Shown: in pieces, positions 23,435 through 36,208 of the stretch
How the letters are laid out: each line of letters opens with the position of its first letter
How positions within the stretch are numbered: the first letter of the stretch is position 1
Source of the DNA: Periconia sp. R9002
Lineage: Eukaryota > Ascomycota > Dothideomycetes > Pleosporales > Periconiaceae
Reading direction: 5' to 3'
DNA length: 64,000 nt
Assembly: GCA_023627715.1 (NCBI GenBank)
Contig: JAMAHW010000133.1
Span: 1-64,000, forward strand
The notes under the pieces: generated by a model
What the model was told of the DNA's origin: nothing
What the model saw: only the letters and a program-made list of their open reading frames with translations
Database searches by the model: none
Position numbers and translations under genes: made by a program

Positions 23435-24591
23435 ATGGCACGAAGCGAGCTGTCGAGGACCATCCAGGCGGCGGCCGAGTGCTTCCACATCGCTTCCCGA
23501 CCTCGATATCACTCTTCCGTGCGCTGCACCCAGCGAACTTGGGCGCCTCCAACCTCGCGATACCTTTCTACCACGCCCTCACGCCCAGTTGGCATCGACG
23601 ACACATCGAAACTGTCATCCGTCTCGCAAGGTCTCGAGCCCTTCACCGCCGCCCCGCCCATTGACTTCTCCGAAACGAAAGAGAAGAAACAGGGGGGTGA
23701 CCACAACAAGTTGCTCACCAGGTTGCGTGTCGTGCCGGCCTCTCCATCCTACTTCAGCGCAAAGCCTACCTTTACAGATGACTTCATCAGTCTCTGCGCT
23801 CTTCTTCGAAAATGGGCCACGCTGCCCACCGTCACCCCCGCCGAGGCCCCTAGAGCGGCCTGGAAGACCATCGACCAGTACCGCGTCATGACGAATGAGC
23901 CCGTCAAGGCGCAACGTTATGACAAAATGCTGCTCGTACTGCGGAGACTGAATTGCATACACCCCACACTCATGCCCGAGGAAGTTGCGCAGGCGATGAA
24001 GCGGTACAAAAAAGAGAGCCAGCCGAATGAGATTGTGGCGCCTCCAGGTATAATAGACGAGTGGGGACGTGCCAAGGGTGTCGGTCGACGGAAGGCATCA
24101 TCTGCTATTGCCTTCCTTGTGGAGGGTGAGGGAGAGGTGTTGGTCAACGGGCAGTCGCTCGTCAATTTCTTTAGCCGTCTGCATCTCCGCGAAAGCGCAG
24201 TGTGGCCTTTGAAGGCGACGAATCGGTTGGACAAATACAATGTGTTTGCTCTGGTCAAAGGAGGCGGAACTACTGGGCAGGCGGAAGCCATGACATTGGC
24301 TGTTGCGAAGGCCTTGCTTGTGCACGAGCCTGCGTTGAAACGGGCGCTGCGACAAGGTGAGTCACATCCTTTTGTGAAGCTCTATATATTTTGCATGTCC
24401 ATTTCTTCCCATGTTGTCCATGGACACTGTACCTCCCTTCGAAGGACGCACACACAGCAAATACTCAATGAACATAATTCGCTAACTCATCCACCGCAGC
24501 CGGCACCGTAACCCGCGATCCAAGACGCGTGGAAAGGAAGAAGCCAGGTCACGTCAAGGCGCGCAAGATGCCTACCTGGGTCAAGCGTTAA
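23435..24591 (+). CDS. MRPS9: Mitochondrial small-subunit ribosomal protein uS9m
   Basis: Component of the mitochondrial ribosome small subunit, related to bacterial S9. Exons 23435-24356 and 24500-24591 (143-nt intron), 337 residues. The first 40 residues are Arg/Ser/Ala-rich without acidic clusters after the first few positions ([20 protein letters not shown]), fitting a matrix-targeting peptide. The S9 core starts with [20 protein letters not shown] and continues with [40 protein letters not shown] and [15 protein letters not shown]. The second exon supplies [20 protein letters not shown] and the invariant basic tail ending in KR. The ATG at 23435 (GCCACCATGG, ideal context) is preferred over the in-frame ATG at 23318, which would add 39 residues before the targeting peptide. 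Confidence 0.95.
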
Positions 24592-25054
24592 TCTTCAAAA
24601 GGAAGAAGAAGAAAAAGAAAAAGAAGCATACCGTCTTCCCCTGATCAACCGATATGTGTACATCATATGTACATTATTTTCCCGTCCATATTTCCATCAT
24701 CATCATCGGTTGTGTACATTACCCACCCCACCACCTTGTGTCTAGTCTGTAACATACATGTATGCATACATAGATACATACCTAATGTCATGTATCGAGC
24801 CAGCTCAACAACATGACTTGGCGTAGCCATAAACGCCATTTCTCTGTGTTACACTAGAAAAATAGAAGAATCGAGAAGGAAACAATGAAAACAAAAACAA
24901 GCTTAAAATCTTTTTCACGTTTACATACACGTTGCAAGATTCTTTTTCCGCTGTTGATGTGTGATGATTAGAAAGAAGAAGAAGAAGAAGGTATTTGTTC
25001 GCTCATTATCGAAACACTCCCATCCATCACTACCAAACACCGTGTTCTATCGTG

Positions 25055-25105
25055 TTTTTTTTTTTTGTTGAACTATTAGGAGGGGTTCTACCTCAACAAA
25101 AACAA
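25055..25105 (+). repeat. Short dispersed element, copy C
   Basis: T12 run, then TTGTTGAACTATTAGGAGGG and GTTCTACCTCAACAAAAACA. In this copy the ends TTGTTGA and TCAACAA are perfect inverted repeats around the core, giving a small MITE-like or hairpin structure. Confidence 0.65.
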
Positions 25106-25831
25106 TACCTAGAAGTAAGAAACTGGAAAAGGCAATATGTATCGTATATCTCATCCCCAATTTATCCACCCACCTATCCTTACCCTATCCCCCTTCCACG
25201 ATCCTTCCTTCCATCCTCACCAACCATCCTCCCAACACCCAACCCACCTTTCTAAAAACAGAGACTCCGAAGTAGAAAATCGGGGGAAGTAACCCCCTTC
25301 CTATCCACATCCACCAAAAAAACACCCCTCCACTTCCTCTTCTCTTCCTTCCCCTAAACCCCACACCACCTAACCTGAATTGTTTTACATATCATACACT
25401 CTCCTTCCCCCCTGCCCCATCACAGACAAACTTCTACATATATCTCCCCTGTCTTCTCTTCTCTTTCCTTCTCAGGAAACGAATCAGGAATCGAAAATGT
25501 GCTCTTGACTTCCCTCCTTACCTACGCAAAACCCAGTTCGAAGAATGGATGGCGGGGTGGGGAGGGGAAAAAAAGGGGGAAGGTGTATGGAAGTAACATG
25601 GAAAGGAAAGGAGTAGGAGAAATGTATATGATTACGGTATTGAGGAGGTGTATGCGTTGATGCATGTTCAAAGGAGGTTAGGTGGGGGTGTACATTAAAT
25701 TTTAATGATTGTGATTCCTAACGCCTCGTTGCACCCACCCGCTTAAATCTATTGAAAGAAAAAATTTTGGTTACCAAAAGGTTGTCTGCCCCCCCCCCCC
25801 CTTTTTTTTTGTTTCTTAACTTTTGAATCTT

Positions 25832-25889
25832 GTTTTTTTTTTGTCAAGGTAGAAAGATCCCCTCTCAATAGTTCATCAAGAAAAAAAAT
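25832..25889 (-). repeat. Short dispersed element, copy D (reverse)
   Basis: On the minus strand it reads T-run, CTTGATGAACTATTGAGAGG, GGATCTTTCTACCTTGACAA, A-run. It has the same core order and the same homopolymer flanks as the copy at 25055, in opposite orientation about 0.8 kb away. Confidence 0.55.
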
Positions 25890-28800
25890 TCTGTTGGATG
25901 TTTGTTTGGCTTTATCTGTTGATTCGTTTTGTTTGGAAAGGATTTGGAGGGATATGTGGGGTTTATTTAAGTAGATATGTAGCAAGAGGTTTGCAGAGTA
26001 ATAGCTGGGCGATGTAGGATGGGTGGTGGGTGGATCGGAGGGACGGAACGGATAGATGGAATTTTATACATATATGCACATGTGTGTGTGTAAGTACTGT
26101 GCTAGGTTCCGACAAATTGGCATGCTAACAGGATAGATAGATGGATAGATGGTGAGTATGTGACGATGTAGAAATATAAGGACACAAGAGGACAGAAGGA
26201 CAGGAGGACGAATCGATAAAAGGGTGAAGGGGTTTGCTGTATGTACTTGTATACGTAAAAAAAGATGGATAAATAAAGGAGACCAGTATCTCTTCAAATA
26301 AGAAAAGATGTTTGTATTGAGTTGTGAGTTTAGGGTGTGGTGTGGTAGAAAGGTAGCGGGTTGAAGAAAGAGAAGGGATGTGTAGGTGGGAGGTAGATAC
26401 TTATCCTCTGTACTTAATGTATATGTAGAGGGAGAGGGGAAGGGTATAAAGAGGTCCCTCGGCTGAGGGCATATACATGGGTATAGATTGATATGTAGTG
26501 AGTTGTTGCATATGTATGTAGTGAGTAGGTACATATGTACGATCAAAGGTTGGGATAATGAAAGGTGTGTTTGAATTTATATGTATACTTTGGTTTGCTG
26601 TTTGGGAAGTTGTTGCTTGATTTACTTATTCTTGCTCGGTTCAGAGTATAAAGGATAGACGTGCAACATGTATATTTTAACTGATATCGTGCGTTTTTAT
26701 GGACCTCCCTACTTAGCTACCTAGCTACCTTCGTCCATATGGACGGTACGTGTACCCCTTTCCTTCACCTACTCACTTACCAGTTACCGTGTACCTGGCG
26801 CTATGGTGCAGGTATCTATACAACGGACATGACGAACCACCATCTGTAGCAAGGCTACCGGTACTTTCAAATGTTCATGGCGCAGACTCGCAGTAGAATC
26901 AGCCGGTTTGGTCAATCGCTCGTGATGTGGATACGTATGTAGGTGGACACGGGTAATTTGAACCGCCGAATTCGGAGAAGCAAAAGAAAGGAGAAGAAAA
27001 AAACACGTCTGACGATGAATATGGTTGCAGTTCTTTGTGACACGATGATGTGGATGAAACAAAGTAAAAAGGGAAAAGAAATCGCTCTACCCAAGTCGGT
27101 GGTTTCCCAAGGCATTAACACGGCGTGATGCATCGATCGAGAGATGACGCGGGCATCGGACGACGGTGCTTGTGCGACGGTAAGGGGGATTCAACGCATA
27201 ATTAATTGGGTGTTGTTTTCAGTTTATGCGTTGCTGATTGGGGGTAAGTCAGAGGACGCGAATGCGAGATGATGCCGATTTCCTATTTGCATTGTTCACT
27301 GGAAAACGCTTTATGCGCTGTGCACGGTGAAGAGGTAGTATGTCAACTTTTCTTTCGTGATGGTGCATGTCGGATCGATCTGTTTGCGGTCCAGATTGTG
27401 TGGAGAATCAGATCGGTGGCCATGATTGGCTTGTAATCGTGAAAGCAGCTGGGTAGTCACGCGGACAGTGGTACTTCACAGTCATATGATTTTCCTGGAT
27501 GAAGATGCAGAAGGAGAAGCAAACCTAGGTAGCGACGTTTCGGGATTCATCTCATCTGGTGTCATGTCCATAATAAGTAGGTACCAGGATCGTAAATAGT
27601 CCAAACGATCCTGAGAATGTTTTGGATGGGAAAAATGGGTTGCTGCCGTCGCGTGGTGGTTATTTTTTTTTTTGGTGCTTGCTGGCATCATTGTTTCGGC
27701 ACCCTGTCTGTCCCTGTAAGGCGTTGGGCGTTGGGCAGCGCATGAACCCAAACAGACGCCCCCGTTCGGCAGAAACATGCATCGAAGACGACTTGGGTTT
27801 CAATGGCCGGGGTCAGGGATTCACATGGCAAGAGTTTTGTTATATTTGGTGTTGTTCGTTTCTTGTAACGTCAGAGGTGTAAAAATAGACGAGATGGCTG
27901 CAAGCAAAAGTGAGACTATTTTTGTGGCGCCTTACATGCCTAGGCTATACCTACCTTACCTGCCATGTCGAGTGTTTAGTGGAGCAGCGCATAGTCCATG
28001 GAGACGCAATTGCAAATACGCTTGGCGATGGGGCGAGCAAGCCTGAGTGGAGTGGTGAGTGGAAATCAATAGGGAGATCGACCACAGGGGAGGACTTCAT
28101 AGATCTGTGGCAGCGAGTGTTTGGATGACATGAAGGGCCATGGTGGTTGGCCAATGGGTTGGGAGCACGGGGCGGGGCTCTTTTCTCTCGCAAAGAGACG
28201 AGGATTGGCAAACCATTAGAAAATTTCCTGACGTAGAGAATGAATTGCAAATCAAACGGGGGAACCAATGGGAGGTCGGCGCGGTGCAGTCTCCGCATTG
28301 TTCATGTCGGTGGTTCCAGGCGATCTGAGGGCCGGCGTGTTTTAGCGTCAACGGCTAGAGCATCATTTCCAGTTGGCCCAAAGTAGCAGCAGGCCCGTCT
28401 GCTGGAATTGATTGCTTGCCTGCTTGCTTGCTTGATGCATTGCAACATGGACAACAAGACGTCGCACGCCGATGTGTGGTTAGTGCAGGGACGAGGGGGA
28501 GCGACAGTCAGCTCTCTTCATGATTCATTTTGCTCTGCGGACGCGTGTTTGAAAAGGAAGGAGGAGCAGAGTAGCAGTAAACAATGGTTCTAGAAAAGAA
28601 AAAAAGGGAAGCGACAGACAAGGCGCGCTAGCTTCCGGATCGCCGTAGAATTAAGATTGGATCGCACCCACTACTGGGTAGTACTCTGATCTTTATTAGC
28701 TTCGACAGACAATGCCATGTCTCCTCAGCACCTCGTCCGTGTTCCTAACGTTCTTCTCGACCAGAACGCCTTGCGTTTCACGATTTGTTTTTCTGTCTTT

Positions 28801-30661
28801 CTTTTGGAATCGGATGATGCATTTTGACTCTTGATTCTGCTGTGATGGCGGTTGGTTCTGGATGGCTTCTCCCGAACTTCGCGAACAGGCATGGACATGC
28901 AAGGGAAAGGAGACCCTTGTCGGGACCACGTGAATGGGTACGGAGATAATCCAGGCGATTCGTAACAGGAACATATCCGGCACGACACGACTCTGAGTTT
29001 GTAGCCGTGTAAGTCATGGCCTTGTGCTTTGCAAGCGGTACGGCGTAGGGCCCCCCAGAGGGGGGGAGAGTGACAAGAGAGAGGGTGTGGTGAATGCGTG
29101 GTCCACTAGAACAAGCGTTGCAGCCCATGTCGCTGGCGTGTACCGCGAACCGTGTGTACTACCTCGACTAAGTGCTGCTGCAGACTGGCTATGCCGTGCG
29201 TCGGAGGAATTACTGGCCAACTACCTACTCCAGCTAGCTCCCACTAGACAAGCACTTGCGCACTACGGCGAACTGAAGTCGAGTGGCCCACTCGTCCATG
29301 AATACCCTAGCTAAGTAGGTAGCCGTGAGAACATTGTACACTCTTTCAAGAGCAAGGTGGATTGATGTCAGTGAAAGAGTAATGGGCGTGTCATGTGCCG
29401 GGGGTCTAGCCCTGTTTGGGGATCGGCGAGTGAGGCTGGGGAGGTGCATCTGATTCTGATGCCGAATTTGAATCTGTACGACGGACCCCTGAATCCCGCG
29501 CGCACGGACCCGCCTCTGCATGGAATTGATGCCATGTCAGCCTCCCATTCCTCTTGGTCCAACCTGCTGTGAACACCCACCACCGGATGACGCTGCCCCC
29601 CTCGCCTCTCACACTCCACGAACGCACAGGCACACACTACAGCACGGTATGATTTGACAAGCACCAAAACGAATCAGCGAGTCTGCCCCCGTCGTATCCT
29701 GCCTGCATGAAACACTCCTCTGACACGAGCCGTCGACCAGCCCAATACCGTCCACATGGCACATGGTCATCCAGCAACGGCCCCTCTGCGCTCCTTCTTA
29801 CCCTCCGCCTCTACTCAGCTCATGTAATCGCGAATTTGACCATCTCATGACGGTCGCTTTGGGCTGCAGCTGCACCTGGACTTTGCACCTTGGACCTTGG
29901 CCGGCCCCAAGGCCCTGGCGCTCTCCCTCGCCGTCGCCGTCGCCGTCGCCCACTTAGTTACGGATGCGCTGGGGTGGGCGACTGGGTGGGCCGGAGACGC
30001 CGCCGTCTTCTTGAGCGTCCAAGACCTCTCTCGGTCCTGCTCTACACCACAGCACAGCACGCATGAATGAAAGCAAAGGGAAACGTCGTGTGTCGTGTCG
30101 CGTCGTCTTGTGTCGTGTCGTAACCCAGTCCAATCCAGCCCAGCGCCCGAGGAAGCCGGCAGAGGGCAAGAGAGCAAAAGCAGAGCAAAATGGACTGCTG
30201 ACAGCAGCATCCTTCAGCGCCATGGTCTCGTGGACGGGACGGGGAATGCGGCTGTAGCAAAAAGGAAGCAAGCAACATGGCCATGCAAAAAAGAAAGCAA
30301 CAGTAACAACAGCAAAAGAGAGGATGATGAATCGTAACAAAGGAAGGGCCAAAAACAAAAAAAGATGCCACGCAAACTATCCCATGCCATTTTTGTATAC
30401 GATGCGAAGCCCTGCCATGCGATGCGATGCCCGCCTTCCTGCAGATCAAGTCGATCTCTGTAACCAGGGCGAACAGGGCCTTCACGCACGCACGCTACTG
30501 ACTACCTAACCTAGTCCCAACACCAACTAACTCGAGTTACCTCCATCAATCAATAATGCTACTTACCTATTACTTAGTAGATATGTAACCATCACGCTCG
30601 GAGATCGGAGGATAATCTAAAAGTGCTGTCTGCCCTCTAGCTCCTGCTCTGCCTCTAGCTC

Positions 30662-30686
30662 CTGCACTGCACTGCACTGCACTGCA
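30662..30686. repeat. (CTGCA)5 pentamer repeat
   Basis: Five perfect tandem copies of CTGCA in the pyrimidine-rich leader region of the next gene. Confidence 0.85.
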
Positions 30687-32488
30687 CAGTATTGACACTG
30701 GCACCGTCGGTCCCTTTGAACCCACTCTACTCTTGTCTTGTCCACTCTCCATTCCATTCACTCCTCCACAACCAGCCTCTCCCTCCTCTCTCTCCCACGG
30801 CTGCTGGCGCAAAGCCACACTCACCCTTCAGGCAAGTACCTCGTCTGCCAGGCGCGGCCTGACCAGTTCCCTGGTGCCCTTGCCCTTGGCCGCCCTACCT
30901 ATTTTTGTGGTGTTTATCGCCGCAGTGGCGCACCGTCATTTTTCCTTTTGATTCCTTCCCCTCCCTCTGCCCTGCGGTCCCTGCCTTCCCGATCATCCCC
31001 CTGTCTCGCAGACGTACCCTACCTTACCCTACCTACCTACCCAACCTTACCCTGCCCTGCCCTACCTACAGTACATACACACACAGACAGCCCAGCCATC
31101 AGTCAGGTACCTACAAGCCCACCACTGTCAATCAACCACCATCCAACAATCCATCTATGTAGCTTCGCTCATCAACCCTCCCTCCGCCACTCATCCATCT
31201 TTCCATCCACTCACCCTATCCTATCCCATCCTATCCTGCCTTGGCAGCCCTTTGATTTTTTTTGGTTTCCACCTACTCTCCTTTTGGATTGGAACCGCTG
31301 TTTCCTGCCATCTGCATATCACACACGACGCCTTACTGCTCGTGACGCAAGCTCCCTGTAAAGCCCACTGCCTAATGGGACCACCACCTCTCGACCTCAT
31401 CCATTGAAGGCTTCTGAGAGGGCATCTCATTTAATTGCTGTGGTCAAGGTAGTTGGCACGATTGTCGCACGTCTGTCTTGTCTCGGTCCGAAGGCTTCAC
31501 CAACGACGCTGCACCTGCTCCCTACCGTCCTGTGCGCACACCAGACTACTACGATCGTGACGGCACCAACGCATCGCATCGTAGGGCTGGGAGGCACGCG
31601 TTGACCGAGCCCTTCTTCTGACACCATCTAGCTGTTTAGTTGACCGGAAGCGTTGTGGGTCCATTGCGTTTGGGCTCCTTAAGAGATTTGTGCAAGGAGT
31701 GCCCTACTTAAACCTCGACCGTACCTGAAGGGTGCACTTCCACATCACGCCCATTCCTGCCAGGGTTCTCCACGTTTCTTCTGTGCGCCGCCCTCCTGTC
31801 ATTGAGCTTGCCTACGTGTCTAGGCCGTCTTGTTCTTCTCCAACATTTCCTCTTCGGGACGCCGCCTTCCGGGACCTGCCAGTCGCTGCCAAAACATCCT
31901 CGTCGCAACTCACCGAGGGATATCCTTGCTTTTCACCGGATCCAGTGAGGCTTCAGCGCCCACTGCTTTTTTCTTGCGAGGCTTTGGGCTCCATTGGCTG
32001 TGCGGGCAAGTGATGCGCCAGGACCGTCTTTATATCCATTCGTTGGAAGCTTCGAGCCTTTGCCCTTTCACATATCCAACGTCACCCCTCCCTATCTTGA
32101 CATCCTCATCCCATCTCTGCCGCGAACCCCTCCCCACCTCTTGCCTTGCGTTCCCACTCTCTGCGCGACCATCAATTCCTCCCACCTCCTGTTTTTCCCC
32201 TCCTCCTCTTCTGGGGCCCTCCTCACCTTCGTCGTCTCGTGCTGCACCACCACCACCACAACCACCCCGCATCTGTTGAGCGCAGATCGATCTGCTTGAT
32301 CGCCAACGCCATCTCCTCCAGGCCCTTTCTCCGGTTCTCTTGCTTCGCCCGGTTCTCCCCCAAGTCCGCGCCAGATCTCCCCGCCGGTCCTCAAGCTGGC
32401 AAATTACGCGACTCCGCCAGTGTCGCCCTCGGCGTATCGGGCCCTCGAACCTCCCTTCCCTCCTCAGCTCAAGAACCGGCTTGGTGGG

Positions 32489-33850
32489 ATGGACAATGAC
32501 CGACGAGCACGGCAGAATCCGACTTCAGGTTACGCGAGCCAGCAAGGCACGCTCCTCCAGCCACAAGCTTCCTATCCCGTGGTAAGCGCGTCCGACCGGT
32601 TCAGGCAGGCGCCCTTGACTGCTCATCCGCCCACGTCGGCGGCCTCTGGAAGCAGGGCGGCCGGATCCTCGCAGAGTTACGGTTACGCTTACGGAGAAGG
32701 TTCACAGTTTGTCCCCTCGTCCATACAGCAGTCTGGAGTTTCCTACGGCGCGCAAGACTATGCAGCTGCGGCCGGAGAGCAGCAGACCCCACAGCGGGCT
32801 TCCCAACAATACTCGCAGTATGGTCAAAACGTCATGTACCAGGGCTCTGCAGGCTCCGCGTCACAGTATGAGCCAGTACAACCATACCAGCAGAACCGCG
32901 AATCGGCCATCGAGGTCTTGGGCACCAACTTTGGCGTCGCACAAACGCAATACTACGGGGGCGTGCCCAGCGAGGGGGGTCCCACGAGCGCACCAACAGC
33001 TGCCATTGCGACCCAGAACCTCCCGTCCCAATATCCCTCGCTGGCCTATACAACAGCACAACAGGCCCCCGTCGGACGCGAATCGCTCGCCCCCGCCTAT
33101 TCCGCTGCCGCTGGCATGACAGACCCGCATCCCCCCACCGCCTCGAGCGGCTACTCACAGCAGTCTGCCGGCTACGGCGACCAGCAGCCACAGCAACCGC
33201 AACAGCAGCAGCCGCAGCAACGTCAACCGAGCGGGAACGAGTACGACGACTTCTACAACAACTATCAGAGCGAGTTGAAGAAGACTTTTGAGTATATTCG
33301 TGACGACCGCCTGGCAGAAGCTGCTTCTATGCTGTACCGCATTTCCGACTGGCTGCTCCACTGGGCCGAAACACTGGGTAAGTGCCGTTCTTGCACAAAG
33401 TGGGAACGAGCAGCTGAGAATTGACTATAGGTTTAGTACGCGACGATGAGAACCACCACAGCCAGCGGCTCACTTTGTGGGAGGAATTCAATCACTGCTG
33501 GCTGTCTCTCCTACAAAAACAGAAAGAAATGGTGGAGAAGATGGCCAGCACCGGTCAGCGCCCTCCGCAACCTCGGTCCGTCGTGGAATACGACTACCTC
33601 GAGAAGATGGGCACCCAACTTGTCAAGAACTGCGACAACATGGAGAAGCACGGCTTAGTGGACTACCAAATGGGAGTTTGGGAAGAGGAGATCATTGCGA
33701 GTCAGTAACCCTCTATCGTTGTTTTATCGAAGATCATTCATCTAACTATATCTACTAGTGATAACATCATGCCTCGATCAGCTAGACGAAGTAGGTGCTG
33801 GGTCCACTACGCAACGTACGACCACCTCATCCTCATCACGACGGCGATGA
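32489..33850 (+). CDS. Glutamine-rich conserved fungal protein, function unknown
   Basis: Three-exon gene: 32489-33377, 33431-33700 and 33759-33850; introns of 53 and 58 nt; 416 residues. Residues 1-260 are a low-complexity, Gln/Ser/Tyr/Ala-rich region with a Gln/Pro run near 240-255, resembling a transcription-factor activation domain or prion-like segment. Residues 265-390 are a charged, helical domain: YQSELKKTFEYIRDDRLAEA, ASMLYRISDWLLHWAETLG, the first intron, LVRDDENHHSQRLTLWEEFN and HCWLSLLQKQKEMVEKM, ending YQMGVWEEEIIAMITSCLDQ. This domain looks conserved, but I cannot name the family. The second donor is GTCAGT, slightly non-standard; it was chosen because it yields an amphipathic continuation, while a GTAACC donor 4 nt later is the alternative. 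The start ATG at 32489 follows non-ATG in-frame codons. It stands alone between two gene deserts. Confidence 0.8.
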
Positions 33851-35625
33851 AACAAAGCGAGATGACCAGTCCTTCGGCAGTCGATTCAAATATAATGATT
33901 CTAATGTCTTTGAGCTGGTGCGATTCCCTCCTGCAATCTGGCCACCTCATGTTTCAGCCACTTCTCTTTCGTGTATATTATTGATTGCATCTCGTCTGAT
34001 TTTTTTCCCACGTCCTCTTCTTCTTCTTTTACTTTTTCCGTCTCTGTCCATGGTCTTCGGATGGTTGGAAGTCAGCATCTCTTGGCTTAGCGCGCATACG
34101 AATACGGTGCGGCTGTCCGGCGACCCACTGGTTCCGCAGCCTTCTCTTGGTCTCGATTTAGACTGCATACTGTTTTGCTTTTCTCTCTTGTTTCACGCCA
34201 CCGCTGAAATCTTTCCTTTTATTCCTGTTTTTCATGGAACGCGCGCATTAGACGGGGCATTTGGGGCGGGGCATTTAGGGTTCTCTCGGGCATCTCGGGG
34301 CGCGGTTTTTCACGTATCTTGTCTGTATGTGGAAAAGTTTGGGACGTGGGGACCACTATTGGGCGGCATAGCACTTGGGTTTTTCATTGGGCTTTTGGAG
34401 CCTTTTCTTTTTGTTCGGAAACTCGGGGACATGGGGGTTAATACCAATAGATGGGCCGGTGCAGGCGTCGGTCAGTTTCCTCTCGCGGGAGGAATAGACT
34501 TAATGAACGACAGATATGGAGAGCGCGCTTGGCAGCTTGGTGTATGACGAGGACGACTACCAACAACGTTTATTTTCCTTGACGTCGACATGGATGCGTC
34601 CGGGGCATGAACACTGGTCCGGCTCCGAGTGAAGCGAAAAGCTAATCGGGAGCATTGTCTGGGTGCACGGGGACGACGAGGGAGACTTCTGGTGGCGAAT
34701 TCTCAGCTATCGAATCCTCCAAGCTTGGTAGCCACGAATTGGTCATGACGGTCTATCTGACTCTGAAAGAGATATAGGTTGGGCTTCTTTTTTGTTTTCC
34801 CGTCTTGGGCAGCGGCAAGCAGCAAGCAGTAAGCAGCATGACTCGGCCCCCCATGCTTTCTCTCCCCCATAGAAGTGATAGTGGTCGTTTTGTAGTATAG
34901 ACTTTTTTATATTTTCTTTTTCTTTCCCGATCAAGACTGTATCCAATATTTGGCGATTCGTCAGCCTGTGTTGTGCACATCATATGTATCTGGCTCAATG
35001 TCAAACTCCCACAATCCACCCCAAAGCAGGTCCCAAGTAAAAACAAACCAAGAAAACAATAATCGAAAATCATGACTACCTACACCAACAAGACCAAGTT
35101 CGCCTCTTCCCGCCTTGCCCTGCCCTGCCGAAAACAAAAACAAAAAGTAATGGGAACCAGGGGATCCAGCGAACCACTCAAACACCCCAGACCTCGTTCC
35201 GCCTCACACTTTTGCAAAGATCGACAAGAAAACCTGCATGCATGTAGGTATAGGACGCGTGCATGCAAGCGGCGCCACGACGCCACCATTTACTACGTTT
35301 GTATAGTTACGTACGCATCATTCATATTCATATCCATATGTGCTGAAAATTAGGGATGCAAGAAGGAAAGGTACAGGAGACAAGAGGGGGGAGGGGCTTG
35401 GGCTATGCCGCATACTACGGTATACATACCAAGGCGCGACACGACATCACCATGCACCGCCTCGGCGCCTCCCTTTCACTCGCATAGAAACATAACCCCC
35501 AAAAGAAGATTGAGAAACCCATGCAGGGCGCGCCTCCATTGCTTGAGCCCTCGCCCCCGGTCTTTCTTCCTACCTTCTACAAACCCACTCATTCCAAACC
35601 CATTCATTCCATCGCCTTTACGCTC

Positions 35626-35627
<2 letters not shown>

Positions 35628-35677
<50 letters not shown>
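35628..35677. repeat. (CA)25 microsatellite
   Basis: Fifty uninterrupted bases of CA dinucleotide, the longest perfect dinucleotide run in the window. Confidence 0.97.
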
Positions 35678-35679
<2 letters not shown>

Positions 35680-36188
35680 TACAGTAGTCCCCATACGCAA
35701 GAAGCCTACATAAGTAAGGGGGGCACGTCCACACCACACCGTACCATAATGTCGATCCCCTCCCCTCCCCAACAAAACCCAAAAACCAAACCACAAACCC
35801 GCGACTCTGGTTCCTGGGAACAAATAAAGTGTGAAAGGGAAGGAATACGGACGGACGTGCTTACGTACCTTCCTTCGGAAGCTTCTTCCCCCTTTTTTTT
35901 CCTGACAGAGTAGGAGTAGCAGGTGGGGATGTGCTGATGGATAGAGAGAGACATTTGGGATGAGAGGAAGGAAGGGGCCCGGGCATTGCGCGCGCGCGCG
36001 GTGATATGATTTTGACCCACCGGGCGCGGAGAGGTGGTGGGAGAGAGGGAAAGGTTTGGGACGGGGGGAGGGGATGATACCTTTGGAATGGAAAGGCAGG
36101 GAAGTAGGTAGGTAGGTAGATGAAATCTCACATGCTGCACCGCCCGCCGGGGAATGCCTACGTGAGTAGGTAGGTAGATATATTTGAC

Positions 36189-36208
36189 CGAACGAACGAA
36201 CGAACGAA
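36189..36208. repeat. (CGAA)5 microsatellite
   Basis: Five perfect tandem CGAA units, just right of a TAGG tetramer run. Confidence 0.9.

Larger units (their letters stand above)
24592..32488. other. Gene desert of about 7.9 kb
   Basis: No coding region could be supported on either strand. The sequence changes from AT/purine-rich (24.6-28 kb) to pyrimidine-rich (30.5-32.5 kb). It holds GAA runs near 24974-24990, a C-run/T-run junction at 25790-25810, two short dispersed elements (25055 and 25832), a CTGCA pentamer repeat (30662-30686) and CCTA-rich stretches near 31010-31060. The last 1.5-2 kb is strongly CT-rich on the plus strand and is probably the promoter and long 5' UTR of the glutamine-rich gene. 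Confidence 0.5.
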
